Notes under the pieces: model-generated | What the model was told of the DNA's origin: nothing | The model's input: the letters and a program-made list of their open reading frames with translations, nothing else | The model's database searches: none | Shown: positions 33,846 to 46,732 of the stretch, piece by piece | How the letters are laid out: the number at the start of each line of letters is the position of its first letter | Numbering within the stretch: position 1 is the first letter of the stretch | Made by a program: the position numbers and the translations under genes | Assembly (NCBI GenBank): GCA_001655205.1 | Contig: LPNZ01006560.1 | Coordinates: 1 to 58,352, forward strand | Reading direction: 5' to 3' | Length of the DNA: 58,352 nt | From: Lenisia limosa | Taxonomy: Eukaryota; Breviatea

Positions 33846-36800
33846 ATGTCCCTTCTCCAAGACCTTCAGGGTGGGTATGAAAATCTTGCTTTCATTTCTT
33901 TGTCACCTTCTTAAACCATTTGCTGTATTTTCTTTCTGGGAGGGTTTAATTGTTCACAGGTCCTGGAGCAGGGTCAGTGAGATTGCGGCCTCGATTACCA
34001 GGGCAGCAAAAGAGCATATTGCAGAGAACGGAGCCTCAAGTAAGCGGGACACTTCGATCAGCTAACTCTTTCATAGTTTTCTCTTTTTTACCCACTAGGC
34101 TTCAGTTTCCCTTCGCTCCAACTCCCCCCCTGCATCCGCACTCTCTTCATACAGGAACCAACAATGCCCATCAAGCCAAAGGTTTGGGCCATTACCAGTC
34201 AACATTGAGATTAAGTATTGTTTGTATATGGGGTTTCTTCAAACTCATCTTGTCCCTTGGCATGTTTTGACACTTTGCTCTTATCCATGCCTGAGTGGGA
34301 TCCCTGGCGATCCTTAACTCTTGGAAAACCATGCCTAAAGCTGTTTGATACTGATCTGCGTTTTTTGTAACTTTGTTTTCAGATCCTCAATTCCATCACC
34401 TTCTCGACCTCCACCTCGTCCTCTCCCCCACCCCAGCAACCCCGAGCCTTCTGCGTCCCTCTCAGCTTCTCGAGCGCCTCTCCCCCACTCCAGGTTTGCC
34501 AGATGGAAGGACCAGTTTTTGGGAAAGTGCTTGTTTGTGTATAAGTATCAGAAACTACTTGGAAAGAATATTTTTCGTTTACCTTGTATGTTCAGTTTAC
34601 GGAAACCAAAGCGCGCAGTATATCCACCACCCTCTGCAGGGCCCTTTATGAATGTTGATGTGGTTGGTGCGGTGTGCTTTATTTCACTGCTACTTTCAGA
34701 AACGGAGGACTTGTTTACCCTTTTGAAGATTAATTTTAGAGAGGGTGTTTTCCTTACCAAACCAGGTCATGGCTGATTTAAGTTCTCCAGCTCCAGCACA
34801 GAAACCTTCAAAGACACACCGTCTCACAAGTGGGTTTTTGTGTTATTTTAGTGCTTGGGTGTCTACTTTGAGTTACAGTTGTTTCATATTGAAGGTAATG
34901 AAGATGGGGTCTCGCGCGCTCTTTCTTCTTTTCGGCATCCTGTTTCTGCTCTGGATGTATCACCAGCTAAATCCCAAGGAGGTTTGAGGACTGTCCGTTG
35001 TTTTATTGAAATATACCAATTACACTTCAGGAGAATCGCAATTGACGGTTGATACTGAGACACAATATCTAGAAGCTGATGGTTGGCAATCTCTCTTCCA
35101 CTCACAACTTCCTGACAAGAGTTATGTGTATTTAAAGTAATAACCATCAAGCAGCCTCAAATCCCGCAGATCCAAGCACTAGCGAAGTGCAGAAGGTCAA
35201 GTTTGATGCACCACAGCCTCCCCCCAAGCCCGATCTGGGATCATTATTACTGGAATCGGTGTACAAGTTGCCGCAGAAGAAAACGAAGAAAACCCCCGGT
35301 CGAATGGCCAAGTCATTAGCAAAGTCACGCCAGGGAATTAAACTACCTCAAAGTCAGCTAATGCGTGTGTCCTTTATCTTCTTAGAAAAAGTATCAGATT
35401 CCTCTCTTTTTCTTGAGGCAGCTGGTGTTCCCAGTACACCACCGATCACCCTGCTGAATTTAGCCAATACCCCTTCTGCAAAACGGAGAGAAGAAACAAC
35501 GGTATTTTATTTCTGGAGGCTTTCTCTTCATCCCATTCTTACGTTTAGAAAACAGCGAAGTCTGCGGGAGAGGTTCTTTCTGACAGATGGGCACAAAGCA
35601 CTCGGTGCGAATATATTGACACCTCGTTTGTGGTGATAAACAGAACGGTCAACATCTGGATCTATATAACTAATTTCCTAGGAGAGACCAGGCCATTTTA
35701 AAGCCACAGCCACCATCACGTGCTACTCAACCAAGAGGTGGGGATTGTCGATGGTGGTTCATGGTCATAGGACGTGCGCGTATCGAAGCGTTGAGAAGGG
35801 AAAAGTTGGCAAAACACCGGAAGTATCTTGCGAGACTGGCTGATCTTCATGACGGCAGAACGTGGGGATGGGAGCCTTCCAGTTGACAATTATTTTATAA
35901 AAACCAGGGTTCAAAAGCACATAGCTAGGGCTTCACTTCGTTTCGAAAAAAGACTGATTTTCTCGATAAATCCTCGAAAACTATCGATATTTTAAAGGTC
36001 TTTTTCGCCCTACACATAGCATGAATTAGGAGGGAATGGGGGATCTGTTTGGAACAATCAAATACTAAATCAGCATTTAAAAAAGAAGATGGTTATTTTG
36101 CTGATTATTCAGGCCACCTGAGGACATGGGTCCGCACATTCCGATTTCCTTTGCAGATGCACGTGATGTGGCCGAAGGTAATGGCGTTATGCCTTTTCTT
36201 ACCAGATAGGGCGAAACCAAGTTTGTGAATCAGCAGTATCAGAGCACCCCTGGAAGAATATGTACGAGTCAGCGAAGTAAGCATAAATCAGGCTCGTTCC
36301 TTGACAACGATCCAGATTTTTGTATCCTACTGATTACCCACTTCCTGCTGGATCTCCAAAGAAAATCAGAAGGACCAAGAAGAAGCCGTTGAGAGGTTGG
36401 AGTCCATCGATTTGCTCCTATTGTAATGTTATACCAATTTGAACAAACTGTCCAATCTTCTAATGTGCACCCCTCTGTTCTGAATCTTTTTTAGTTCCTC
36501 GGGTCCTTTTAGACATGACAAGTCAAGACAATGACACGGATAGCCTTCTTTTATCCCCACCGCTACACGTAGGGAGAGCAAACGGATACTTGCTGCAATT
36601 AATTTGCTCACTAACCAGGGTGAAGAAGAACAACCCATTTCACCCAGTGCTCTTCGTGCCTATCATAATGATAATGTTGCTGTGACGCCGGACTATTTGG
36701 ATAGTGATGACTCCCTTCGAGCCTCCCCAGAACAAGATCCCCAGGTTTATTTGGGCTACTGACACTGATTATTTAGTCGCCAATGCTGCCGCTCTATGCC

Positions 36801-37612
36801 CTTCCTGCAAGAGGGCCACCAACGTTTCCCATCGGTTCCCCAAGACGTAATAGGGGTCGTAGTTTTTTTTTAAAAAAAAAGGAGGGGTTGCTGTGTTTGT
36901 TTAATTACTTCAGGGGAACTATCTCCACATCAGTCAATGAACATGAGCCAGAATGCCGAAGGTGAATCAGGGACAAGCTTAAGGAGTTAGTTGTTTCTCT
37001 TATTGCTATTAGACGCAACAATGGACGTTGGCGACTTGGACCAGGACAATCTCTTCAATAACGACACGGAGGATGCCGAGGTCGAACCGACTCTCGCAGA
37101 CCTCGCAGATAATGATGGTTGGTCATCTAAGTTATGAGTCTCACCTCCGCCAGTTTTACAGGTTATGCCAAGCCCAATGTCAACAAGCCGAATTTTGACG
37201 TTGGAGGAAATAGCCATGGGCAACAACTACCAACCTGAACAGTTTGTGGATGTTGCGTTGTATTTTCGTCTTTGGGATACTGTTCTGGTCTGGTTAATGT
37301 TTGCAGTTTGAAAGCAACTCTCCCCCCTCGGCCTCCAAGGATAACTCCTCCTGTTGGAAAATGTTTGCAAGGGACAGTCTATTTGGGTGTTGTTTTGAAC
37401 ACTGCTATTTTTGTTACTCTGTAGTACCGCCCCAACCTGAGACCCCCAATTCACTCTCAAAAAAAGAATTGAAGAAATTGGAGAAAGAAAAGAAAGCAGA
37501 GGAGAAAAATGAAGAAAAGAAAAGGAAAAAGGCAAAAAAAGAAGAGGAAAAAAGGTTGAAACAGGAGGGAAAACTCAGAAAACAGTCGGAAAAAAGGTCT
37601 CGTTCTAATTAG
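33846..37612 (+). CDS. Low-complexity, probably disordered protein (possibly two genes)
   Basis: Start ATG 33846; with a GTATGA donor the first exons give MSLLQDLQGGSWSRVSEIAA then SITRAAKEHIAENGAS. Pro/Ser-rich exons follow (about 34110-34500), then VKFDAPQPPPKPDLGSLLLE with SVYKLPQKKTKKTPGRMAK (35190-35330), and IEALRREKLAKHRKYLARLA (about 35780-35840). From 36110 the exons read PPEDMGPHIPISFADARDVA, YPTDYPLPAGSPKKIRRTKK, RRESKRILAAINLLTNQGEE, DYLDSDDSLRASPEQDPQ, MDVGDLDQDNLFNNDTEDAE and a Lys/Glu coiled tail (SKKELKKLEKEKKAEEKNEE...) ending at 37612. No known domain. The 35.87-36.11 kb stretch holds a dispersed repeat and could be a long intron or a gene boundary. Exon joins in the middle are not secure. 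Confidence 0.45.
35926..35974 (+). repeat. Dispersed repeat family A, copy 1
   Basis: 49 bp beginning TAGGGCTTCACTTCGTTTCG and ending CTCGATAAATCCT. It matches 56884-56932 at 46 of 49 positions. Confidence 0.9.
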
Positions 37613-37862
37613 CTCTAAAATGTTGTTTTTAATTTATGTACATGTTTCAATTTCAATTATACCTTGTTTTCTGAATAATGGTGGAAACATTACGATGCCA
37701 GCTACTGCCGTGCAGAATTATATTATAAGGAGTATATACTACCATCTTTTGGCTGTTTTAGAGGTTTGTGTTAAAGGAGGGGGTCAAGGCAATCAAGTCA
37801 AAGAAACAGCATCTGTATAATAACACAAAGAAACGTAGACAATACCATAATAAACGACCACT

Positions 37863-39154
37863 TTACATCTTGACCTTACTCTTGGGATCCCTTTTTGCAA
37901 TTTCTAAAATGTTACACTCATTGGTAGATTTTTAATCACACTACAAGTTCCCCACCCACCCTTTTTAAGCTTGTTGACTTCGCCCATGTTCTTCTTCTTT
38001 TGAGCCTGTTTATCAAGGCGTTTCTGCTGCTGGATCTTCTTGCCGAACTTCTTGAGATGGCGGAGTTTTGTCCTCTTCTGTGCATCCTCAATGTTCTGCT
38101 TCTCGGTGACAAGCTTGCGCTTAACCTGGAAGGGGGAATTAATCCAAAGAGTGACTAAAGCTGTATGGTAGAAAAAGGGTAGGACGGCGTTTTCAACAAA
38201 CAACCCACCCTCTCCATCTGTTTATCTGTCTTGAGCATTTCAGCGTAGTAGTCCGCAGGACGGACATAAGGAACACCAAGCTTGTCAAGTTTGTTGTAAC
38301 CACGCTTTACCGCATCCAGAGTGGAATTGTAACTATTGGGTGAGAAATGGATCAATGAAGTGCAGGGAGAAAGAACCCCCAACAAAACCCCACAAACAAA
38401 GCGAATTCTCTCTCAAGAGAGGGAGTTTCAGGGGTGATCTTTTCTTGGATGGCTTCCTCTGTCGACAACTGGAGGGTTTCCAGCCAGTCAACCTTGTCTG
38501 TGTAGCCGAATTTGCCAAGGACGGTTTTCAGTGCTTCCTGAGGATATCAGATAAAGTTACCCCCCCCCCCCCCNNNNNNNNNNNNNNNNNNNNNNNNNNN
38601 NNNNNNNNNNNNNNNNNNNNNNNNNNNNNNNNNNNNNNNNNNNNNTTACATCCTATTTTTCCCCTTTCACCAACCTCATCATTCGCGAACACCTTCTCCT
38701 CAACAGCCTAAAGCGTAACACAGACGAAGATAGAAACAGAATTAAATCTGACTGAATTTCATGATTTGGTTCACGTCAAAGCACACAACCTCATGCGCAT
38801 TAATCGAATATCTCATCCTGCCCACCTCCTTGTCATCATCTTCCTCTTCCTCTTCCTCTTCCTCCTCAATCTCTTCCTCAATCTCTTCGTCTTCACTCTC
38901 CTCGTCTACTTTCTAAACGGTAAAGTCATGAATGGGCTAATTTACACAATACAAGTGTACTGAGATGATCAGCCTGAAAATGACCGTACCTCAACGGGTT
39001 CTTCGATTTTAGGAGCATCTGTAGTATTGGACTCCTAAAATGTCAAAGAACAGAGAAGAGGTGGTCAACTAACCAGTCCAGCTTCAAGAAAGCTGTCGAA
39101 GTCTTCATCTGAATCGTGAGGGGCTGGTTGCTGACGCTTTCTTGACTTTGCCAT
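37863..39154 (-). CDS. EBP2: rRNA-processing protein EBP2
   Basis: Nucleolar 60S ribosome biogenesis factor. Start ATG 39152-39154 (MAKSRKRQQPAPHDSDEDFD), then an acidic Glu/Asp-rich region with poly-E/D (about 38900-38810). After gap 38574-38645 come VDWLETLQLSTEE and the conserved core: YNSTLDAVKRGYNKLDKLGV, then PYVRPADYYAEMLKTDKQME, KRKLVTEKQNIEDAQKRTKL and RHLKKFGKKIQQQKRLDKQA, ending VNKLKKE-IAKRDPKSKVKM with TAA at 37863-37865. This matches the human/yeast signature 'LxxLKVPTKRPSDYFAEMxKTDxQMxKIRxKL...LRxLRKYGKKVQ'. All core motifs are present, so it is probably functional. A poly-C run abuts the gap. Confidence 0.88.
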
Positions 39155-39502
39155 CGTAAACAGTAAGGATTTGCCTTGTAACGAGGTGAGATGGGCACTA
39201 ACACGTTCCAGCTGGACTGAACTTCTCTCCAACAATCTCCTTTAGAAACAATTTTACAATTACTGCTTTGGCAACAGGCGAAAAAAAAAGAAAAGAATCA
39301 AACTTTTTTCTTTTTTCTGCAGATGAGTCTACGGTGGCGCATGTCTGTCCTTACTCCTTTTGGTAAGTTGCCCTGGTTTGCCCTTTCAAGGTGATTTTTC
39401 CCTCTTTGGGATGATATATAAGTTTTTTTTCCTAAAAAAACAGTTACCCTTATCCAAACCCCTGTGGAATTGGTAATTGGCTTTATTTGTCTTCTTATCA
39501 GT

Positions 39503-42500
39503 ATGAGAGGCTCCTTTCTACTGAGCGCACTCTTGTTAGTGTCGCTACTCTCTGCATATTCTTATGCATCAATTTGTAAGATTCCCTGAAATCATCCTCA
39601 TCTTTTTAGTGACTACTTGTGGGCGGTCCACTGGCGTCAACCTTCTTACCAACTCATGGCATTGTGGAAAATGCAACCACGATTGTGGATGTAAGCACTC
39701 TCAGTGTTTACCTTATTTCTCTAGTCAACAGCTGCTGCAAGAAGGGTGTGTGCTCTCATCCTCAAAGTGAGTAGCATTTAAATTGTCTTTTGTAACATTC
39801 CGACGCCCTCTCATGTAACTAGAATGCAAGCCGGGGTTCACGTTCTGTAAGAAGACATGGAGATGTGTTGATACCAACAATGACGAATGCAACTGTGGTG
39901 GATGCGGCCATAAGTGTGACGCTCATGAACGCTGCCATGGAGGCAAGTGTTTAGGTTGGTTTCTTTCTTATTACATCCACCTTTTCATAAACTAGGATGC
40001 CCTCCCCTTCATGCTGTCTGTGGAAACTATGGCAAATGTGTTTCGATTAACACCGAGAAGCGCTGCGGTTCATGCTACAACAGCTGTGCCAACGGAGAGA
40101 CCTGCGTCAAAGGAGAGTGCAAGCCTCCACCATGTACCAACCCTTACCATCAGTACTGCCCTTCAGTCGGCAAGTGTGTCAACACGGCCTACAGTGAGAA
40201 GCATTGTGGAAAGTGTGACCACCCGTGTAAGAAGTACGAGTTCTGTCGCCATGGTGATTGTGTTCCCTCTGCCAAATGTCTTCCTGATGAAGCCCAATGC
40301 CCTGTTGACAAGAGCCACTGCTGCTTGAAGGACCAGAAGTGCCGCCTCCGCAACAAGACCCCAGAGTGCTACTGTCCTGATGGCAAGGAACTTTGTGGCA
40401 GGAAGTGTGGTATGCTGGGGTGCTAATTTTGCTGCAATTTTGACTATATAATATGAAACTGATGAATTAGTCGATCCCAAGGTATTCCACTATGACAACA
40501 AGAACTGTGGCAAATGCGGCAATGAATGTCCAGACGACAGCAAATGTGTCAAGGGCAAATGCGGTAGGCATTGGTTCTTTTTGGCGTTACCAAGATTTAA
40601 TTGACATTCCAGTTGCCCGTTGTCACGTGAAGAAGGGTGAGTTCGTCTGTCCTCTTGACCACAAAATCTGCTGTGCCAAGAACACCAAGTGCATCTGGAA
40701 CAAGTGGAAGAAGGCCATCTGCGTTTGCGACGACGACCATGAGAAATGCAACGGACACTGCAGTATGTTCAAGTACCATTGTTTCTCACCACTTTTAGAG
40801 GCGTACAAGGAGTATGAAAATGATGATAAGAATTGTGGTGAATGCGGTGTTGTCTGTCCTGAGAACTCTTTCTGTCATGAAGGATGCTGCAAACCTGTTA
40901 GTGACAAAAATAGCATTTTGTGTTTGATTCTATAGACCTGTGAAAGATGGGAGAAGTTATGTCCGGACGGAAAGACTTGCTGCGACAAGAACACCCAGTA
41001 CTGTGCCAAGGTCGGTCGCATTAATTTTCATTTTCTCTTACACAGTTTTAGGATGGACTTGTGAACAAATGTGCTTGTCGCAAGGGCTACGAGCTTTGCC
41101 ATGGCAAATGCGGTAATTATTTGGGATTACATTATGGCTTGTTATCTTTGGTTTGACCTTATTCAGTTCGTCCTCATCAATACCAAACCGACCCCAAGAA
41201 CTGTGGCCAATGGTGAGTTTTTTTGAAGGTTAATCCTTTGACCGTTTAGTGGAAAGGTCTGTCCATCAGGACAATGCTGGGAGGGAAAATGCAAGGACTA
41301 CTGTGATGGAACCGATTTCCCCTGTCCTACTGGTGGCAAACTCTGCTGCAGAGCTGACCAAATCTGTGGACTTCAACACAACAACGTAAGACCCTCACGT
41401 TTTAGTTTTCTGCATGTCGACTTCGACTTTGTTCTTAACAATTAAGGAGCACGCCTGTACTTGCAAGGGTGAGACTCTCGAGTGTGAAGGAAAGTGTCGC
41501 CACTTTGCTGTAAGTTCGTGAGACAATGTGCCTTCCTCTACGTATTCCTGTTTTTCACAACTTAGTACTTCTGGGACAAGAACGACCACTGTGGCAAATG
41601 CAACAACAAGTGTCCTGAGGGCTTCAAGTGCAAGAAGGGAGAATGCGGTATGAAATAGCAATATCACAGAGACTAAATGCTCACTCATATAGTATGTGCC
41701 TCTTCTAAGTGTCATGAATGCTCCAAACATGAAATCAAGTGCTATGACGAATGCGTGAAGGTAGGCTGTTGTAAAACCTTTTGCAATGGATTGACCGCAA
41801 ATAGGTTGACGAAGACAACTGTTACGCATGTGGCAAACGTTGCCGTACCAACCAGTGGTGCAGCGAGAAATTGGAGGACTGCGGTTGGTTAAATTAACTG
41901 TCAAATTACCTCTCAAATTACATGTCAAATATCTTTTATTGAAATTAGCAAATAACACATTTCTAATTGGTTTAGTGGACCATTGTCTTGCCGGTGAGAA
42001 GAAGTGTCCCTTTAAGGATGACCTCTGCTGCCAAAAGTAGGAAAAACACACAGTCATTACCTGTACTAACTTCTTAGGAATGAAGTTTGTATTTACGATA
42101 AGACTCTCAAGGACTTCAAATGCGTTTGCAAGAAACCTTTTGTCATCTGTGACCACAAATGCGGTATGAGAGGAAACAGACATACTGGTACTCTCGGCAA
42201 TTTTGTGACGGTTTAGTTAACCCCAAGTCTTTCCACACCTGGCATAAGAACTGTGGTCGTTGTGGTAACGAATGTGAATATGATGAAAAGTGCATCGGTG
42301 GTGTCTGTACTAAGGGCTGCCTTGCCAACGAGCTGACTTGCCCTGACAAGAAGACTTGCTGTGATAAGGATACTGAGAAGTGTCTTCTGGTTGGAAGGGT
42401 TGTGATTCTCAGAGATAGATAGATAGGCATTGGCTAGTTCATTTTTGACACTTAAGGACGGAGACGAATACGTGTGCCAATGTAACCACAAGCACGTTTA

Positions 42501-45500
42501 TTGCAAGGGCAAGTGTATTCCTAAGACCAAGCTTTGGGATGACGACAACAACTGCGGCAAATGGTGGGTGGTGGTGAACGCTTTGCTAGTATAGTGTCAG
42601 TGATCGTCTTACTATATAGTGGCAACACTTGTGAAGCTAATGAGAAGTGCAAGAAGGGTGTCTGTGTTGCTCAGTGCCCTGTGAATAACCAAATCTGTCC
42701 TGACCACAGCTGCTGCCGGGAGGACCAAGAGTGCACACAGAGAGTGGGTTCTTTTAATTTCATCTCCACCTCTGACCCCTTAGGCTGGCTGGATTGGAAA
42801 GTACACCTGCAAATGCAAGAAGGGTTACACTGAGTGCAATGGCGTCTGCAGACCTAAGAACGTTTGTTTATACCTAAGCTATGCAGTTATCTTATCCTAC
42901 AGTGGTTCCTCACCAACGAAGAAAACTGTGGACGATGCAATAGAGCCTGCAAGAAGGGTGAAGAGTGCAAGTACGGACGCTGCAGTGAGCATCTCCTCTG
43001 TGTATTATCACCAACTCACCATTTAGTCTGTACTGGTACTGAGTGTGGCTGCGCTGTTGACGAGATTGAGTGCAAGGGCAAGTGCGTCAAGATTTCCGAG
43101 TACAACTGCTTCAGCTGCGGCTACAAGTGTCTTGATGGCTCCAAGTGCGATTACCACTCAGAATCCTGCATATGTCCTGACGGCGAACCCATTTGCGGCA
43201 AGAAGTGCTGCCATGACGGCTACGTCTGTGTTAACGACAGTTTGAGGCATTCCTGCTTTTACAACTTTAGAATGTGTTGAGAAGCAGAAATGCAATAACA
43301 ATGAGTTCCCGTGCCCTCTCTGGGGTCTTGATGAGCAATTGTGCTGCAAGAAGAAGGACGAAGTAAGTCCGACGCAAATAAGATTTGGCTGACATTTTAG
43401 GTTTGCTCCTCTAGGAACGGCAAGTTTGTCTGTGATTGTGCCCATCGCAAGAAGCGGTAAGAGGGGATCTTTACTAAATGCTGTCAACTTGTTCTGTAAG
43501 CGACTCACCATTCAGCTGTGGAGGTGTTTGCATTGACATCTGGGAAGACCCTGATAACTGCGGCAAGTGCGGAAAGAAGTGCCCTAAGGATGAAGTCTGC
43601 CACGAGGGCAAGTGCAGTTTGTGGGGCTCATTTGACATGGTGAAATATATGTATATATGTACAAGTCTAACCATTTCAGAGCCCAAGAAGGACTGTCCTT
43701 ATGACATGAAGACTTGCTGCGGAAACAAGAGCATGTGCTGCCGCAATGACCAAATCTGTGTTGAGAACAACCTCTGGGTCTGGACCTGCAAGTGCCCCTA
43801 TGGACGTGACAACTGCCATGGTCGCTGCCGCACCAAGTGCTCTTTCTACTACGACAACCATAACTGGTGAGTCTTAGGCCGACTTGACTTATTTCGAACG
43901 CCTTCTGACTCTTTAGTGGAAAGTGCGGCAAGAAATGCGCTCACGGCCAAGAATGCAAGAAGGGAAAATGCAGTATGATGGGAACAGATCTCACGATGAA
44001 TTTGATGTTATGTCAACAGTTAATGTAATGTTCTCAGTTACCACCCAAACTGGAAACTGCAAGCCTCTTGTAGTAACTGATAACGACATGAGAACCCACG
44101 TCAGACTCACTCCTGCTTCCAACATCAGAGTAGGCTCTTCTTTCAGATTTTTGAGTGATTTTGGGTGTTTATGACAGCTTCTTAGGGGTCTCTCAACCTT
44201 GTTATTGAGTCCAACTACGTAAAGGACAGCACTCTCACCAAGATTGTCGTCAACATGGCTGTGAGCTTGGGTTTGCCTCTCTTTATGTTGCTTTCTTTCA
44301 GAATGGAATCTCATATTACAGCATGGAAGTACTTGCGACTTCCCTGGTATCCACTGGAGTACTCATTTCGAGAGCAACATTTGCAAGGTTTGAAGACGCG
44401 TTTTACTAACGTTAAATTTATTAACTGTGACCTTTCAGCATCTTGCCGTTTCCAAGATTCCCCTCATTGATGTTGAAACTGACTGCCCCTTGGACGTCAC
44501 CCTTTCCAACGGCATTCTGCACTACAGCGGACAGGCCGAGGTTACCCATGTGTAGGCATCTGGGACATCACGAAGTACCCTGGGAATTGTAATCTCAATA
44601 ATTCATGACTTGAATTGTCATCTCAAAATTAATTGCTTGAATTGTAATCTCAATTTGTTTTATTTGTAGTCCCACTGCCTACTCTTAGAGATAGATGGTA
44701 ATCTCAAACAGCCTTGAATTGTAATCTCAACAATTATAATCCAAATGTTCAGTATTCAACTGTCTCGCGGAGTTGTGAGAGAAGTCGTCACCATTCTTAA
44801 GTTCGTCATCACCCTTCCCAAGAACATTGACATCACAACCGAGACTCTGAAGGTTGCTTCTAAGCCCCAGGAAATCAGCGTTAGAGTACGAGGAGATTGA
44901 AGGCACTTCCTTTTCACAACTACCGAAGTCTTTTTCTCACTATTTAGACCTACCTTGTTTCCAAGCTCTGGGAGATGGAGACTAACCTTGGCAAGCTTGT
45001 TCACCGCACTGAGGTTTGCAGTTTTTTGTCGGTTTCCTGACTCACCATTCAGGTTTCGGATGATCACAGCAAGAAGGTCTACAACCTGCAGTTCCAGTCC
45101 AACCAATTCCCTGACGGTCTCCATGTTGATGTTGTTGAACTCGTTGACGAGCGTGACAACTGCGGCGCTTCAGCTGACCCCAAGAAGCCATGCATCCAAT
45201 TCTGGCAGTCTGTAATTCAGCTCAACGTTGGCCTCGTATATGGTTGATAACGCTCATTTTTTCAGGACGAATGTACGTTCACTGGACACTACACCTACGT
45301 TTTCAGTGCTGTTTGCCGCACCCATGGCTGGTGTGAATTTGAGACCCCCATTATCATCGAGAGTGACGTCATTAGTGACGACTCTATCTGCGGCGTATGC
45401 GGGGTCTTTGAATATTTCGACTATCTCGTTCTGAAGGACATATTTTATCTTTCAGGCCTTCGAAATTAATGTCAACGTCGACCTCGAAATGAGATCCAAG

Positions 45501-46540
45501 GGTGAGTGGTGATGTGTGCCTGCTGTCCACTATGCTATTGTTTGACCAATTAGGCGATCTTTCCATCTACTCTGAGTCGGAGCAGGTCAATATCGAAGTC
45601 ATTGCCTCCAGCAAGGACGTCCAGATCGAGACTATCATGCCGGTTATCATTTCCGTTTATGTTCATGGCAAGAGCGTAAGTGGCGCAGAATTATCCATTA
45701 CATTGTGCCATTTATTGACTGGTTTTTACAATTCAGATCATTCTTTTCAACAAGGGTGAGGCGACAGAGATTGCCCGTAAGAACGGATGGAAGCTTTTGC
45801 TTCCCAAGCCTGGAGCAACCAAGATTATCCTCTGCTTCTCTTTCGAGTATGCAAAGCCGTTTTGAGAGATATTACCATTTTTAACTTTTATTCTATTAGC
45901 TGCTCAGTTGGTGACGGCAAGTACCACATCTTCCCCAACAAGAAAACAGTCACATTCAACGTTGAGGCCACGTTCATGATCAGCTACATTGGACTGTCCC
46001 TGCCAACTCACCGCAGCCTCAGAGTATGTTCAGCCTTCATGCCATCAACTCCATTTATATTCTCTTAACTGTTCAGTCTCTTGAGAGTCTCACTGCTGGC
46101 GAAACTCTTCCTCTGAAATTCTCTGGCGAATCTCTTGATGAGGTTTGTTAAATAACACTGAACAACCATCTTGAGAGTGACTGCACTTATTCTTTAGTGC
46201 CCTGACACATGGGAGAACCCTTGTCTCAAGGACAACGGAGGGTGCAGCACCGAGCCTTTCAACGAGTGCAAGCCAGTCGGCTGCTCGCAGGAGGTTGTCT
46301 GTGCACGCTGCCCTTACGGCATAGACCAAGACGGCAACTGCAAGGTAGGGGGACCGAGTTTTAACCGGGTTGGAAGTATTAATCCTTGTTTTCTCTTTGA
46401 CCATTCAGGCTGCTTCCGAATCTTCTGAAGAGGAAGAAGAAGACAACACCAAGATGTACATTGCCGCTGGTGGAGCAGCCACCGCCCTCGTTGGTATCAC
46501 TGCCTTCGCTGTAGCCAAGAAGAAGAAGAAGTCAACTTAG
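39503..46540 (+). CDS. Giant cysteine-rich type I membrane protein
   Basis: Start ATG 39503 gives a signal peptide (MRGSFLLSALLLVSLLSAYS). About 4.4 kb then encodes tandem cysteine-rich units separated by introns of about 40 nt. Each unit has a CGKC-type half (HCGKCDHPCKKYEFCRHGDC; NCGKCGNECPDDSKCVKGKC; NCGKCGKKCPKDEVCHEGKC) and a CC half (CPVDKSHCCLKDQKCR...CYCPDGKELCGRKC), resembling Stig1-like or Giardia-type CxxC repeats. From about 44040 to 46130 the sequence turns Cys-poor and beta-rich (LNLVIESNYVKDSTLTKIVV; VRTYLVSKLWEMETN; FEINVNVDLEMRSK), then an EGF-like module (ENPCLKDNGGCSTEPFNECK), an acidic linker (ESSEEEEEDNT), one transmembrane helix (MYIAAGGAATALVGITAFAV) and a short basic tail AKKKKKST, TAG at 46538-46540. 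Probably a surface protein for adhesion, sensing or protection. The single-gene model rests on continuous reading through short introns. Confidence 0.72.
44550..44752 (+). repeat. Enlarged intron with a repeated 15-bp motif
   Basis: GAATTGTAATCTCAA occurs exactly at 44584-44598, 44639-44653 and 44716-44730, once with one mismatch at 44612-44626, and a partial copy lies near 44698. The intron is about 203 nt, against about 40 nt for its neighbours. Confidence 0.8.
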
Positions 46541-46732
46541 TTATTATTATTCTTAATATTTTTTTTGAAATATGCATATTACCCGTTTCAGTTTGAAATT
46601 AAAAAAACCATGGGAACCGACTTGACCACGACTTTAAATTAACACAACCCGAAAATAACTAAGGATATATCAATGGTAGATAGTCCTGATTAACAATTTG
46701 ACAACTTTGTGGTGCTTAGGGACTTGAAATCA

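Noticed and set aside
39564-43870. Possibility of several separate small cysteine-rich genes
   Set aside because: Only the first unit has a signal peptide and only the last exon has a TM helix; the intervening stops all fall in short GT-AG introns, so one gene is simpler.
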